Position numbers and translations under genes: made by a program. From Planctomycetes bacterium UBA4800 (GTDB taxonomy: Bacteria; Planctomycetota; UBA8108; UBA8890; UBA8898), in the NCBI GenBank assembly GCA_002402755.1, contig DHGK01000125.1:7822-46420 (forward strand): 38,599 nt of DNA, written 5' to 3'. The notes under the pieces were generated by a model. The model had not been told where the DNA came from and made no database searches. It worked only from the letters and a program-made list of their open reading frames with translations. Of this stretch, positions 24,605 through 32,027 are shown piece after piece; the stretch's first letter is position 1, and every line of letters begins with the position of its first letter.

Positions 24605-25354
24605 ATGAAGTCGTCGTGGACGATCATCTTCGATTTCGGCAACACGCTCGCGCCCTTCAACGAGCGCGAGGCCGCGGCGATCACCGCGGACATCGCCGCA
24701 TGCGCGGAGCGGCGGGCCGGCATCGGCGCCGCGTCGTTCACGGCCTCGTGGCTCGCAGAACGCGATGCGGATTTCAGGAGGTCGGCGGTGTCGGGCGAGG
24801 AACACGATTTCGGCGCGCGCCTGTCGCGCGTGCTCGCGGGCGCCGGCCGTGCGCCGGAGCCCGCGCTGTGCGCCGAGATCGAGGCGTGCGCGGTCGAGAG
24901 CTTCGTCAGGCACGTGCGGGTGGACGCCGAAATCGGCGCGGCGCTGCCGGCCCTCGCGGCGCGCTGCAGGCTGGGCGTGCTCTCCAACTACCTGCTGTCC
25001 GAGCCGATTCACCGGGTGCTTGCGCGCGACGGGGTGCACGGGCTGTTCGCGAAGGTCATCGTTTCGAAGGAAACGGGCTTCGCCAAGCCGGATCCGCGAT
25101 GCTTCGATGCCATCGTGCGTGCGCTCGCGCTGCAGAGGGAGCGGACGGCGTACGTGGGCGATGATTACCGGATCGATGTCGAAGGAGCGCTGAGGGCGGG
25201 GCTGCGGCCCGTGTGGACATGGGCCTTGCGGACGCCCCTTCCGGCGGAACCGGACACGCCGCATGCGGCCGTCCGGCGCCTCCGGACGCGCGGCGAATAC
25301 CTCCGGTTCCTGGGCGATCCCGACGCGGTGCTCGACGCCGCCGCGAGTTCCTGA
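24605..25354 (+). CDS. HAD superfamily (subfamily IA) hydrolase
   Basis: A 249-aa HAD protein, probably a phosphatase of unknown substrate. Motif I is FDFGNTLA, with the nucleophile Asp kept and Gly at the +2 position where the acid/base Asp usually stands. That variant also occurs in active enzymes such as YihX. Motif II is in LGVLSNYLLS, the motif III lysine in SKETGFAKPDPRCF, and motif IV is YVGDDYRIDVEGAL. The C-terminal about 40 residues are Arg/Pro-rich and unconserved-looking. It stands alone between a repeat element and a convergent gene. Confidence 0.85.
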   Translation: MKSSWTIIFDFGNTLAPFNEREAAAITADIAACAERRAGIGAASFTASWLAERDADFRRSAVSGEEHDFGARLSRVLAGAGRAPEPALCAEIEACAVESFVRHVRVDAEIGAALPALAARCRLGVLSNYLLSEPIHRVLARDGVHGLFAKVIVSKETGFAKPDPRCFDAIVRALALQRERTAYVGDDYRIDVEGALRAGLRPVWTWALRTPLPAEPDTPHAAVRRLRTRGEYLRFLGDPDAVLDAAASS

Positions 25355-25425
25355 ATCCCCCCCGGCCTCCTTGCCGTGAACGCGTGCGGGGCGAACGCAG
25401 GGCAATCAGCCTACAGCCTACAGCC

Positions 25426-26793
25426 TCACGGTCCGCACTCGTAGGTGCTGACCGCGCAGGACAGCGCATCGGCCGTCGGGTCGGCGCCGCAGTCGATCGA
25501 GGGCGCCGGCAGGGGCGGGCCGGCGGGGATGAACAGCAAGCCGAGCAGCCGTATGCCGTCCGCGATGTTGACCTTGCCGTCGTCGTTGGTGTCGGCCGCC
25601 TTGAGGCAGCCGGGCTCCCTGGCGCCGGCGAACAGGAATCCGAGCAGGGCGATCGCGTCGCCGATGTTGCGGCGGTCATCCTCGTTGACGTAGCCGCGCC
25701 GGAACGGCGCGTCGTCTCCGACAACGATGATCGCGCCGTGCTCGAGGCGCGGGGCGATGCTCACGACGTCCAGGACGCGGCCGTCGTCATCGCGAAGCGC
25801 CGTGAGCACCTTGTTGTCGATCGGAGGCTGGCCGAGCCCGTCCGTGAACATCACGGGGATGCGCGCGCCGGCCTGCGCGCCGCCGGCGACGAGGAAATGC
25901 GCGGCCAGAATACGCTGCGCCGTGCCGGCGGGAAGCACGTGATCCTGGTAGGGGAAGATGTAGTCGAAGACCATGCCGCAGCCCGCCCAGCCGCGGCCGG
26001 GCAGAAGCTCGTTCTCGACGTGCAGCACGAACTGCTCGACGACCTGCGGGGCGAGCAGCGCCTCGATCGGGAGGCCGCAGTAGTTGATGGAGCGGACGCA
26101 CGGGTTCTCCGAGTACGGCGCATCCTCGCGCAGGCGCAGGACGTCGTTCTCGAACGCGAGCGCCATCTGGATCCCCGCGAGCGGTTGCGCGTGATCGACC
26201 TCGACGAGCATGCGGGCCGCGTCGCCCGGCCGCGCGTAGACGGTGCTCAGGCGCACGACGTTGTGATTGCGCACATCGACCACGCCGGCCGTCAGCGCCG
26301 GCAGCACGCTGTAGCCGCCGTTCACGGCGAACGTGTTGCTGACCGGGGGATCGCCCATGTTGTTGCGCGGGAGAATCGTGTACGGCGCCGGCTGCATCGC
26401 CTCGGTGCTGCCGAAGACGATCCACCCGATGCAGCGCTCTTCCCCGTTCGGCGCCGGCGGGAATCCCGAGGATGTCGAGGGAGCGTCCCACATGAACAAG
26501 ACGGCGATCACGGCGTGGTCCTCGGCGGGGACATCGACCACGCGGACGTACTCGACGGCGCTCGCGGGAACGTACTGCTCGTTGACGGCGAAACGGAGCA
26601 CGCGGAGGTGCCTGCCCTCGTACGAGAACGCGAGGGACAGGCCGTGGATGGTCTCGGCGTTGTGCACCCAGACGGGGAGGGCGGCTTCATCGCCGGGATC
26701 GATGGCGACCGAGCCGAAGCGCAGCGTGTCTTCCGCGCACAGCGGGGCGGACCACAGGACCGCGCCGAGGACAACGAGCATCTCTCGCATCAT
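25426..26793 (-). CDS. Exported protein with two cohesin-like beta domains and a dockerin-like tail
   Basis: A 455-aa secreted protein with the signal peptide MMREMLVVLGAVLWSAPLCA. Two similar beta-rich domains follow (about 22-170 and 175-345). Each opens with a pattern resembling cohesin: a strand, then G-x-A-x-x-P-V-x-V (PGDEAALPVWVHNAE, and PGDAARMLVEVDHAQPLAGI), then L-x-F-E. The C-terminus (about 365-455) is dockerin-like with two calcium-loop copies. The second, ADTNDDGKVNIADGIRLLG, is canonical and the first, EDDRRNIGDAIALLG, degenerate. The tail GPPLPAP...DPTADALSC closes it. Cohesin and dockerin on one chain could allow self-association. The cohesin assignment is from pattern only. 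It lies 80 nt downstream of another dockerin gene on the same strand; no terminator was seen in the 71 nt between its stop and the convergent HAD gene. Confidence 0.72.
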   Translation of the reverse strand: MMREMLVVLGAVLWSAPLCAEDTLRFGSVAIDPGDEAALPVWVHNAETIHGLSLAFSYEGRHLRVLRFAVNEQYVPASAVEYVRVVDVPAEDHAVIAVLFMWDAPSTSSGFPPAPNGEERCIGWIVFGSTEAMQPAPYTILPRNNMGDPPVSNTFAVNGGYSVLPALTAGVVDVRNHNVVRLSTVYARPGDAARMLVEVDHAQPLAGIQMALAFENDVLRLREDAPYSENPCVRSINYCGLPIEALLAPQVVEQFVLHVENELLPGRGWAGCGMVFDYIFPYQDHVLPAGTAQRILAAHFLVAGGAQAGARIPVMFTDGLGQPPIDNKVLTALRDDDGRVLDVVSIAPRLEHGAIIVVGDDAPFRRGYVNEDDRRNIGDAIALLGFLFAGAREPGCLKAADTNDDGKVNIADGIRLLGLLFIPAGPPLPAPSIDCGADPTADALSCAVSTYECGP

Positions 26794-26873
26794 GCCTGTT
26801 CCCCATCACTCATGCACACACGACCGGCCTGCGCGCGCCGCGCCCGGCACGATGGGCTGCGGCAGATCCGCGC

Positions 26874-28961
26874 TCAGCACGACAGCTCATCGGCGAGCGT
26901 CGGATCCGTGCCGGGCGCCGGAAACGGCGCCGGCGGAGGCGGTCCGCTGCCGAAAAGATAGAAGAGCAGATACACCGGATCGGATATGTCGATCCTCCCG
27001 TCGTCGTTCACATCCGCGGCGTCCAGGCAGGTGATGTCGGGACCCTTCTCGAAGAGGTACATGAGGATGAAGACGACGTCGGCGACATTGACGGATGCAT
27101 CGCCGTCGGTGTTGCCGCGCACGAAGGGCCTCCCGGTCGGGAATGCGAGGATGCGGAAGATCGCGTTGTTGGCGGGGCTCGCCGCGTACACGATGTGCTC
27201 GCGGTAGGCGAAATCCTTGATCTGGTCGGCCTGCCGGTAGCCGGCGGGAACGTACGCCTGGAGGTCGAAGGTGGTGACGTTGCAGAGGGCGTCGACCTCG
27301 CGGATCGCCGCGCCGGCCACGCCGAAGTGGAAGTGTCCGCTCTGGGGGCAGCGATCGAGCCCGCGCGCGGGCGTCGCCTGGTACAGCCCCGACGGGGTGC
27401 ACAGGCGGCGGACGAGCGTGTTGTCGGGTCCGGGGGGGAAGCCGTAGCGGTCCACCCAGACGATCCGATGGAGGTTGTCATCCAGCACGCCCAGGAAGTA
27501 GTCGCCGTTGGCCGGGTCGAAGGCCAGCGATCCGACCTTGGGCGATGGATCATCCGCGCCGCCTGCCGGGAGCTGCAGCGGCACGGCTCCGCCCACGGCC
27601 GTTCCGTTCCGGCGCAGCTTCTGCACGACGTTCGTCGCGTCGTTGCCGAGCATGAGAAGGGTCTCGGGCGGATCGACGATCGGCGCGTTCGGCCAGAAGG
27701 TCAGCCCGTACGGCGCGCCCGATTGCAGGGTCACATCGAAGTACCCGACCGGCGCGAGATCGGGGGTGAAATGCCGCACGCGGTAGAGCTTCGTGTCGAC
27801 CGCCTTGGCGTCGGTCACCCAGATGTCGCCCGTCTCGGGATCGACGGCGATGCCGGAGACGGTCCCGCCGGCGAACGGAATCCAGCTCAGCACGGCGCCG
27901 CGACGGTTGCGCAGCGTGCGGCTCCGGTCCAGGCCGCGCACGAGCCCCTGCTTGGGGCGCACGGTGTACGTGAGCACCCCGGCAGGCGCATCGATGTCGG
28001 TGTACGTGACGGCGTTGCCGCCGAGCTGCGCGATGGCGGTGCCGTTCCTCAGGATGGACAGCTCCGTGTACGCGCCGAGGAGCCCGCTGCCGTTGTTCCG
28101 CCACGCCAGCACGACGGCGCCGTTCTCCTGGGGCCTGCAGGCGAGCTCGGAGACCGGCAGGAACGAGGGCCAGACGCCGCTCAGCTTCGCGAGCGCCGTC
28201 TCGTTCGTGCGCGAGAGCAGGACGAGGATCGTATCGGCGGCGACCGCGATGCCGCGGATCACGCCGTCGCCCGCGGCGCCGATCGGGATCTCGAACGGAT
28301 ACTGCGCGCCGTCCACGGAGTTGAGGATCACGACCGTGTCGGCGCGGCCTGCGAAGATGTCTCCCCAGGGAACGTACAGGAGTTGACCCTCGGCGCGCGA
28401 CGCGTAGGCGAGGCCCGTCCCGTGGAGATAGGTCTCCGCGGGCACGTCGCCCGGGAACGGAGCGGTCTTGAGCAGCGCGCCGCTCGATGGATCGAAGCCG
28501 AGCACTCGGTCGTTCTCCGAGTCGACCGACCAGAGCACGTTGCCCGAGGCATCGAACGCGAGGCCGGCGAGCGCGGCGCCCGCGGGCGCCTGGAGCAGGA
28601 CGAACGCGCCGATCCCGTCGCCGCTGGCCGGATTGACGCGCACGATCTCGAACGTGCTGCCGTTGAGCACGATGAGATTCGATTGCGCGCCATCGTACGC
28701 GATGCCGCGGCACGCCGGCTTGAACGGAGGCAGCGGCGCAGCCGCGCCGAACGGGTGCGGAATCGTCCCCGAGAGCACGAGCGCCGCGGACAGGCGGTGG
28801 ATCAGGCCGTCCGCCTCGCCGAGCGCCCAGACGGTGCCGTCGGGTGCGAACGCGATGTCGCTCCACCGCTGGTCCGGGAAGGACGCCGTTCCGAGCAGAT
28901 CGCCCGCGGCGCCCGATGCAATCGAGGCGCCGACTACGAGACACAGCAAGGCTTGCTTCAC
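26874..28961 (-). CDS. Exported beta-propeller (NHL/SMP-30-like) protein with FN3-like insert and dockerin-like tail
   Basis: A 695-aa secreted protein. The GTG at 28961 is preceded by AGGAG at 8 nt and gives the signal peptide VKQALLCLVVGASIASGAAG. Repeated blade-like segments with the pattern G-I-A-(Y/F/V)-D and D-P-x-(S/T)-G occur at about 20-270 and 375-605, for example GLAFDASGNVLW, GIAVDPETGDIWV and SLAFDPANGDYFL. Between them, about 275-350, is a fibronectin III-like domain ending YTVRPKQG. The C-terminal dockerin-like region has two good calcium loops, NTDGDASVNVADVVF and DVNDDGRIDISDPVY, then GPPPPAPFP and a terminal DPTLADELSC. Its ligand is unknown; calcium-dependent attachment is inferred. 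Confidence 0.8.
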   Translation of the reverse strand: MKQALLCLVVGASIASGAAGDLLGTASFPDQRWSDIAFAPDGTVWALGEADGLIHRLSAALVLSGTIPHPFGAAAPLPPFKPACRGIAYDGAQSNLIVLNGSTFEIVRVNPASGDGIGAFVLLQAPAGAALAGLAFDASGNVLWSVDSENDRVLGFDPSSGALLKTAPFPGDVPAETYLHGTGLAYASRAEGQLLYVPWGDIFAGRADTVVILNSVDGAQYPFEIPIGAAGDGVIRGIAVAADTILVLLSRTNETALAKLSGVWPSFLPVSELACRPQENGAVVLAWRNNGSGLLGAYTELSILRNGTAIAQLGGNAVTYTDIDAPAGVLTYTVRPKQGLVRGLDRSRTLRNRRGAVLSWIPFAGGTVSGIAVDPETGDIWVTDAKAVDTKLYRVRHFTPDLAPVGYFDVTLQSGAPYGLTFWPNAPIVDPPETLLMLGNDATNVVQKLRRNGTAVGGAVPLQLPAGGADDPSPKVGSLAFDPANGDYFLGVLDDNLHRIVWVDRYGFPPGPDNTLVRRLCTPSGLYQATPARGLDRCPQSGHFHFGVAGAAIREVDALCNVTTFDLQAYVPAGYRQADQIKDFAYREHIVYAASPANNAIFRILAFPTGRPFVRGNTDGDASVNVADVVFILMYLFEKGPDITCLDAADVNDDGRIDISDPVYLLFYLFGSGPPPPAPFPAPGTDPTLADELSC

Positions 28962-29075
28962 GGTGTGCGCTCCTGTGCGGTACACACTCTTCAAGTGCAG
29001 GTGTCCATCGCTGCCTGCCGCCGTGCGAGCAGGGGAATCGCGACTGTACAACAGACCCGTGGGCGGCAAGCGTCC

Positions 29076-29104
29076 ATTATAAAGGCGCCGGCCGGGACTG
29101 ACAA
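29076..29104 (-). promoter_or_regulatory. Consensus promoter for the beta-propeller gene
   Basis: On the minus strand TTGTCA (29104 to 29099), a 17-nt spacer and a perfect TATAAT (29081 to 29076). The start would be near 29069, leaving a leader of about 108 nt before the GTG at 28961. The pair of dockerin-type genes could be read from it. Confidence 0.78.
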
Positions 29105-29290
29105 CGTTCCGCATCGGCGCGCCGGTGCGTCGCTGATCTAAGGCCAAGACGCGCGGAGGGTTAGCGGGGGCGGCCGCGGCGGTCTCGGGTGCGCGGCGCG
29201 CGCGCCCCGCAGTGCGGTCCGCCGCGACGGCGCGACGGCGGGAAGATGACAGGATATCAAGGAAGATCGGGGCGTCGATGCGCGGCCCCG

Positions 29291-29347
29291 TGCGACACCG
29301 CTCGCGGCGCGACGGCGCGCATCCGGCGCGCGGCGAGCGGTGTCGCA
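29291..29347. other. 57-nt stem-loop with a perfect 15-bp outer stem
   Basis: TGCGACACCGCTCGC (29291-29305) and GCGAGCGGTGTCGCA (29333-29347) are perfectly complementary. The inner part can form a further GCGCGC/GCGCGC stem around ATCCG. No T run follows on either strand. It sits in a 498-nt spacer between divergent genes. The spacer otherwise holds two promoters and a weak A/T-rich hairpin near 29383-29412, and no gene. It could be a small RNA, a transcription barrier or a repeat copy. Confidence 0.5.
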
Positions 29348-29397
29348 TGCCGCCGCGGGACAGCCGGTAGAAAACGGGCGGCGGGCTGAAAAAGGCT

Positions 29398-29426
29398 TTG
29401 CTTTTTTGCCCCGGTCCCTCTACGAT
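29398..29426 (+). promoter_or_regulatory. Weak candidate promoter for the DUF2203 gene
   Basis: TTGCTT (29398-29403), 17 nt and TACGAT (29421-29426) have correct spacing but only 3 of 6 and 4 of 6 matches. A GGCAC/GTGCC inverted repeat (29427-29439) follows directly at the presumed start of transcription. Confidence 0.3.
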
Positions 29427-29459
29427 GGCACGTAGTGCCCGTGAGCATCGAGGTTCCGC

Positions 29460-29963
29460 ATGAAAAAAAGGCACCGCCTGGAGATTCTCTCCTCCGTCGA
29501 GGTCAACAATCGGCTGCCGTTGGTGAAACGCATCGTGCGCGACATACGCACGGTCCATCGCGAGCGCAAGCGCAACGAGAAACGGTTCGCATACTTCAGG
29601 AACTGCTTCCGGAAAGTCGTGTCCCGCGAGGTCGAGGAGACCGTCGAGAAGATACGGATGGAACTCGGCGCCATGGACAGCGATCTGGACGAGCTCAGGC
29701 GCGAGATCTCCTCTCTGGGGGGCATCCTGAAGGATTCGGAGCGCGGATGGGTCGATTTCTTCTCGGAGAAGGACAACCGCCTCGTGTTCCTGTGCTGGCG
29801 TCCCGGCGACAAGGAAGTCCTGTACTGGCACGAGATCGACAAGGACCACAACGACGAGGACATGGCCCGCTACCCCCTCCAGCACGATCATTGCCGCGGC
29901 GAGCACGGCGCGGGCGAGCACGAGCCCCGCAGCGAGCACCACAGCACGCCGGAGAACGTGTAG
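29460..29963 (+). CDS. DUF2203 family protein with His-rich tail
   Basis: A 167-aa cytoplasmic protein of unknown function. The N-terminus VEVNNRLPLVKRIVRDI corresponds to the ANxLLPxVRxIV segment of DUF2203. A helical hairpin follows, ending in the family's conserved block LGGILKDSERGWVDFFS, then the strand LVFLCWRPGDKEVLYWHEID. After this comes a tail of about 30 residues with six His and one Cys (HDHCRGEHGAGEHE and EHH), which is not part of the usual family length of about 125-130 and could bind a metal ion. GAGG stands 8 nt before the ATG. Codon use is less GC-rich than that of its neighbours at the start (AAAAAA). It is separated by 144 nt from trxB. Confidence 0.8.
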   Translation: MKKRHRLEILSSVEVNNRLPLVKRIVRDIRTVHRERKRNEKRFAYFRNCFRKVVSREVEETVEKIRMELGAMDSDLDELRREISSLGGILKDSERGWVDFFSEKDNRLVFLCWRPGDKEVLYWHEIDKDHNDEDMARYPLQHDHCRGEHGAGEHEPRSEHHSTPENV

Positions 29964-30037
29964 CGAGTTCAGCGCGCCGCGCGCGCTTCCGGCCTCGGCA
30001 CCCTTCCGTCCCATGGCGTCGAATCCCCCGCCTGAGG

Positions 30038-30099
30038 TACAATCGCCGCGCCGCCGCCGCGGGCGGCGGCATGGTCGCGGGCCGGGCCCGCGGTGGGAG
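30038..30099 (+). promoter_or_regulatory. trxB leader: possible -10 element, two GC hairpins and ribosome binding site
   Basis: TACAAT (30038-30043) could be a -10 element but has no convincing -35. Two perfect hairpins follow, GCCGCCGCC/GGCGGCGGC with a 3-nt loop (30050-30070) and CGCGGGC/GCCCGCG with a 3-nt loop (30076-30092). The ribosome binding site GGGAG (30095-30099) stands right after the second stem and 8 nt before the ATG at 30108. Confidence 0.35.
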
Positions 30100-30107
30100 A
30101 CGCCGCA

Positions 30108-31034
30108 ATGACGCACAAACTCGTCATCCTCGGCAGCGGGCCCGCGGGCCTCACGGCCGCGCTGTACGCGGCCCGCGCCGACCTGGCGCCCGTGGTGATC
30201 TCGGGCATGATGGCCGGCGGCCAGCTCACGCGCACGAGCGAGGTCGAGAACTTCCCCGGCTTTCCCGACGGCATTCTCGGGGGCGAGCTGATGGAGAAGT
30301 TCCGCGCCCAGGCCGCGCGCTTCGGCGCCGTGTTCATCGACGGCAAGGACGTGACTTCGGTCGACGTGCGCGCGCGGCCGTTCGCGGTCGTGCTGGATGA
30401 CGAGCGCATCGAGGCCGGCGCGCTCATCATTGCCACCGGGGCATCCCCGCGCATGCTGGGCCTGCCGAACGAGGAGCGCCTCTTCGCCCGGGGCGTGAGC
30501 ACGTGCGCCACCTGCGATGGCGCCTTCTTCCGCGGCAAGAACCTCGTCGTCGTGGGCGGCGGCGATTCCGCGGCGGAGGATGCGGTATTCCTCACGCGGT
30601 TCGCAACGGCGGTCACGCTGGTGCACCGGCGGGGCGAGCTGCGGGCGAGCAAGATCATGCAGCACAAGGTGCTCTCGCACCCCAAGATCACCGTCCAGTG
30701 GCACACCGTGATCGCGGATATTCTCGGCGCCGATGCCGGCAGGGTGACGGGGGTGCGCATGAAGGATGTACGCACGAACAGGGAGTGGGACGCGCCCTGC
30801 GACGGCGTCTTCGTCGCCGTCGGGCACACGCCGAACACGGCGCTCTTTGAGGGCCGGCTCGAACTGGACCAGGGCGGCTACATCGTCACGCGCGGCGGGA
30901 CGGCCACGAGCGTCGAGGGCGTCTTCGCGTGCGGCGATGTCCAGGATCACGTGTACCGGCAGGCCGTCACGGCGGCGGGCTCGGGCTGCATGGCGGCCAT
31001 CGATGCCTCCCGGTACATCGAGCAGCACGAGTAG
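30108..31034 (+). CDS. trxB: Thioredoxin reductase
   Basis: The enzyme reduces thioredoxin with NADPH through FAD and a redox-active disulfide. The 308-aa protein is full length for the low-molecular-weight type. It has an N-terminal FAD site, LVILGSGPAGLTAALYAARA, and the GGQL...VENFPGFP region. The catalytic pair C133-A-T-C136 lies in STCATCDGAFF. The NADPH site VVVGGGDSAAEDA is followed by HRRGELRAS, whose basic residues favour NADPH, and the C-terminal FAD contact is FACGDVQDHVYRQAVTAAGSGCMAA. The ATG at 30108 has GGGAG at 8 nt; the GTG at 30093 does not. It is 7 nt upstream of queD, so it may head the transcript that runs into the his genes. Confidence 0.94.
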   Translation: MTHKLVILGSGPAGLTAALYAARADLAPVVISGMMAGGQLTRTSEVENFPGFPDGILGGELMEKFRAQAARFGAVFIDGKDVTSVDVRARPFAVVLDDERIEAGALIIATGASPRMLGLPNEERLFARGVSTCATCDGAFFRGKNLVVVGGGDSAAEDAVFLTRFATAVTLVHRRGELRASKIMQHKVLSHPKITVQWHTVIADILGADAGRVTGVRMKDVRTNREWDAPCDGVFVAVGHTPNTALFEGRLELDQGGYIVTRGGTATSVEGVFACGDVQDHVYRQAVTAAGSGCMAAIDASRYIEQHE

Positions 31035-31041
31035 GGGGCGC

Positions 31042-31392
31042 ATGCGCGTCAGCAGGGAGTTCACGTTCTCGGGCGCGCATCGGCTTCCGGAGTACCGGGG
31101 CAAGTGCGAGCGCCTGCACGGGCACACGTGGCGCCTGCGGGTCACGGTGCGTGCGCCCGTCCAGCCGCACGGCATCGCGTTCGACTTTGCGGAGCTGGAC
31201 CGCGTGGTCGGCGAGCGCGTCCTGTCGGCGCTCGACCACTCGGACCTGAACGCGCTCATGCCCGATCCCTCCGCGGAGCGGATCGCCCAGTGGGTGTGGC
31301 GCGCGCTCGCCGGTCTTCCGCTGGAGGAGGTGCGGGTGTGGGAGAGCGAGCGGTGCTTCGTCGCGTACCGGGGCGAGGGCGACGATGCGTGA
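31042..31392 (+). CDS. queD: 6-carboxy-5,6,7,8-tetrahydropterin synthase
   Basis: QueD converts 7,8-dihydroneopterin triphosphate to 6-carboxytetrahydropterin, the first committed step of queuosine synthesis for tRNA. The 116-aa protein has the zinc ligands H13, H26 and H28 (AHRLPEY...LHGHTW), the catalytic C22 in GKCERLHGH, the LDHSDLN motif with its catalytic Asp-His, and a late VRVWES with the pterin-binding Glu. GGGGG precedes the ATG. It overlaps the CYTH gene by 8 nt. No other queuosine gene is in the window. A 6-pyruvoyltetrahydropterin synthase is the main alternative, less likely given the CERLHGH motif. Confidence 0.88.
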   Translation: MRVSREFTFSGAHRLPEYRGKCERLHGHTWRLRVTVRAPVQPHGIAFDFAELDRVVGERVLSALDHSDLNALMPDPSAERIAQWVWRALAGLPLEEVRVWESERCFVAYRGEGDDA

Positions 31393-31993
31393 GGAGGAGC
31401 TCAAGTACCGGGTGCCCGATCTGCGCGCACTCGATGCGGTCGCCGCGCTTCTGGGCGAGCCGGCGCGCATCGAGCGCCAGCGCAACCGCTACTACGACAC
31501 CCCGGAGCTGGCGCTGAACGCACGGGGCGTGCTCGTGCGTCTTCGGGTCATGGAGGGCGCGGGGCGGGCGGTGCTGGCGATCAAGATCGCGGAGCGCATC
31601 GAGGCGGGGCTGATCGTCGCGGACGAGGAGGAGCGCGAGCTGACGGGCGCCGAGACCGCGGCGCTCCGCGCCGATCCGGGCGCATTCCTCGCGGCGTTGC
31701 CCATGGCCCTCGCGCGCACGGCGCTGGCCGGGGTCGCGACCGCGCGCCTCGCCTGCGCGGGCGAGCTCGTCACGCGCCGGCGCTGCTACGCGGTCCCCGC
31801 GGGGCTCCTGGCGCTCGATGCGGTGTCCCTGCCCGGCGGCGGCGAGTTCGAGATCGAACTGGAGACGGCGGACGCCGCCGCGGGCCGGGTGTTCCTGGAG
31901 GACCTGTGCGCGCGGGCGGGCGTCGAGGCGTGGAAGGAGGCGGAACCCAAGAGCGCGCGCCTCTTCCGGCGGCGGGCGCGTTCGGTAGAATAG
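31385..31993 (+). CDS. CYTH domain protein (class IV adenylate cyclase/triphosphatase type)
   Basis: A 202-aa triphosphate tunnel metalloenzyme. The defining ExExK motif is E3-E-E5-L-K7 at the very N-terminus. Alternating charged strands then line the tunnel: RNRYYDTPE, GVLVRLRV, VLAIKIAE, ELVTRRRCYAV, LLALDAVSLPGGGEFEIELET, and the final EPKSARLFRR. Members act as adenylate cyclases, thiamine triphosphatases or inorganic triphosphatases, and the activity cannot be told from sequence alone. The RNRYYDT segment is typical of the CyaB-like group. It overlaps queD and lies 34 nt before hisG. Confidence 0.85.
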   Translation: MREEELKYRVPDLRALDAVAALLGEPARIERQRNRYYDTPELALNARGVLVRLRVMEGAGRAVLAIKIAERIEAGLIVADEEERELTGAETAALRADPGAFLAALPMALARTALAGVATARLACAGELVTRRRCYAVPAGLLALDAVSLPGGGEFEIELETADAAAGRVFLEDLCARAGVEAWKEAEPKSARLFRRRARSVE

Positions 31994-32027
31994 ATGCTCC
32001 CATCGCGGCACGAAGAGAGGTGCGCAC

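Noticed and set aside
25407..25427. Three tandem copies of CAGCCTA/C at the end of the cohesin-like gene
   Set aside because: Only three 7-nt units, overlapping a stop codon; too short to call a functional repeat or CRISPR-like array.
29189..29389. Small 66-residue frame in the spacer before the DUF2203 gene
   Set aside because: It crosses the 57-nt stem-loop, is Arg-rich and has no ribosome binding site or recognisable motif.
29427..29440. TGGCAC...TGCC as a sigma-54 promoter before the DUF2203 gene
   Set aside because: The distance between the GG and GC elements is 10 rather than 12 nt; the site is better explained as a short inverted repeat.
31987..32000. TAGAAT before hisG as a -10 element
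   Set aside because: No -35-like hexamer stands 16-18 nt upstream; it overlaps the end of the CYTH gene and may be chance.
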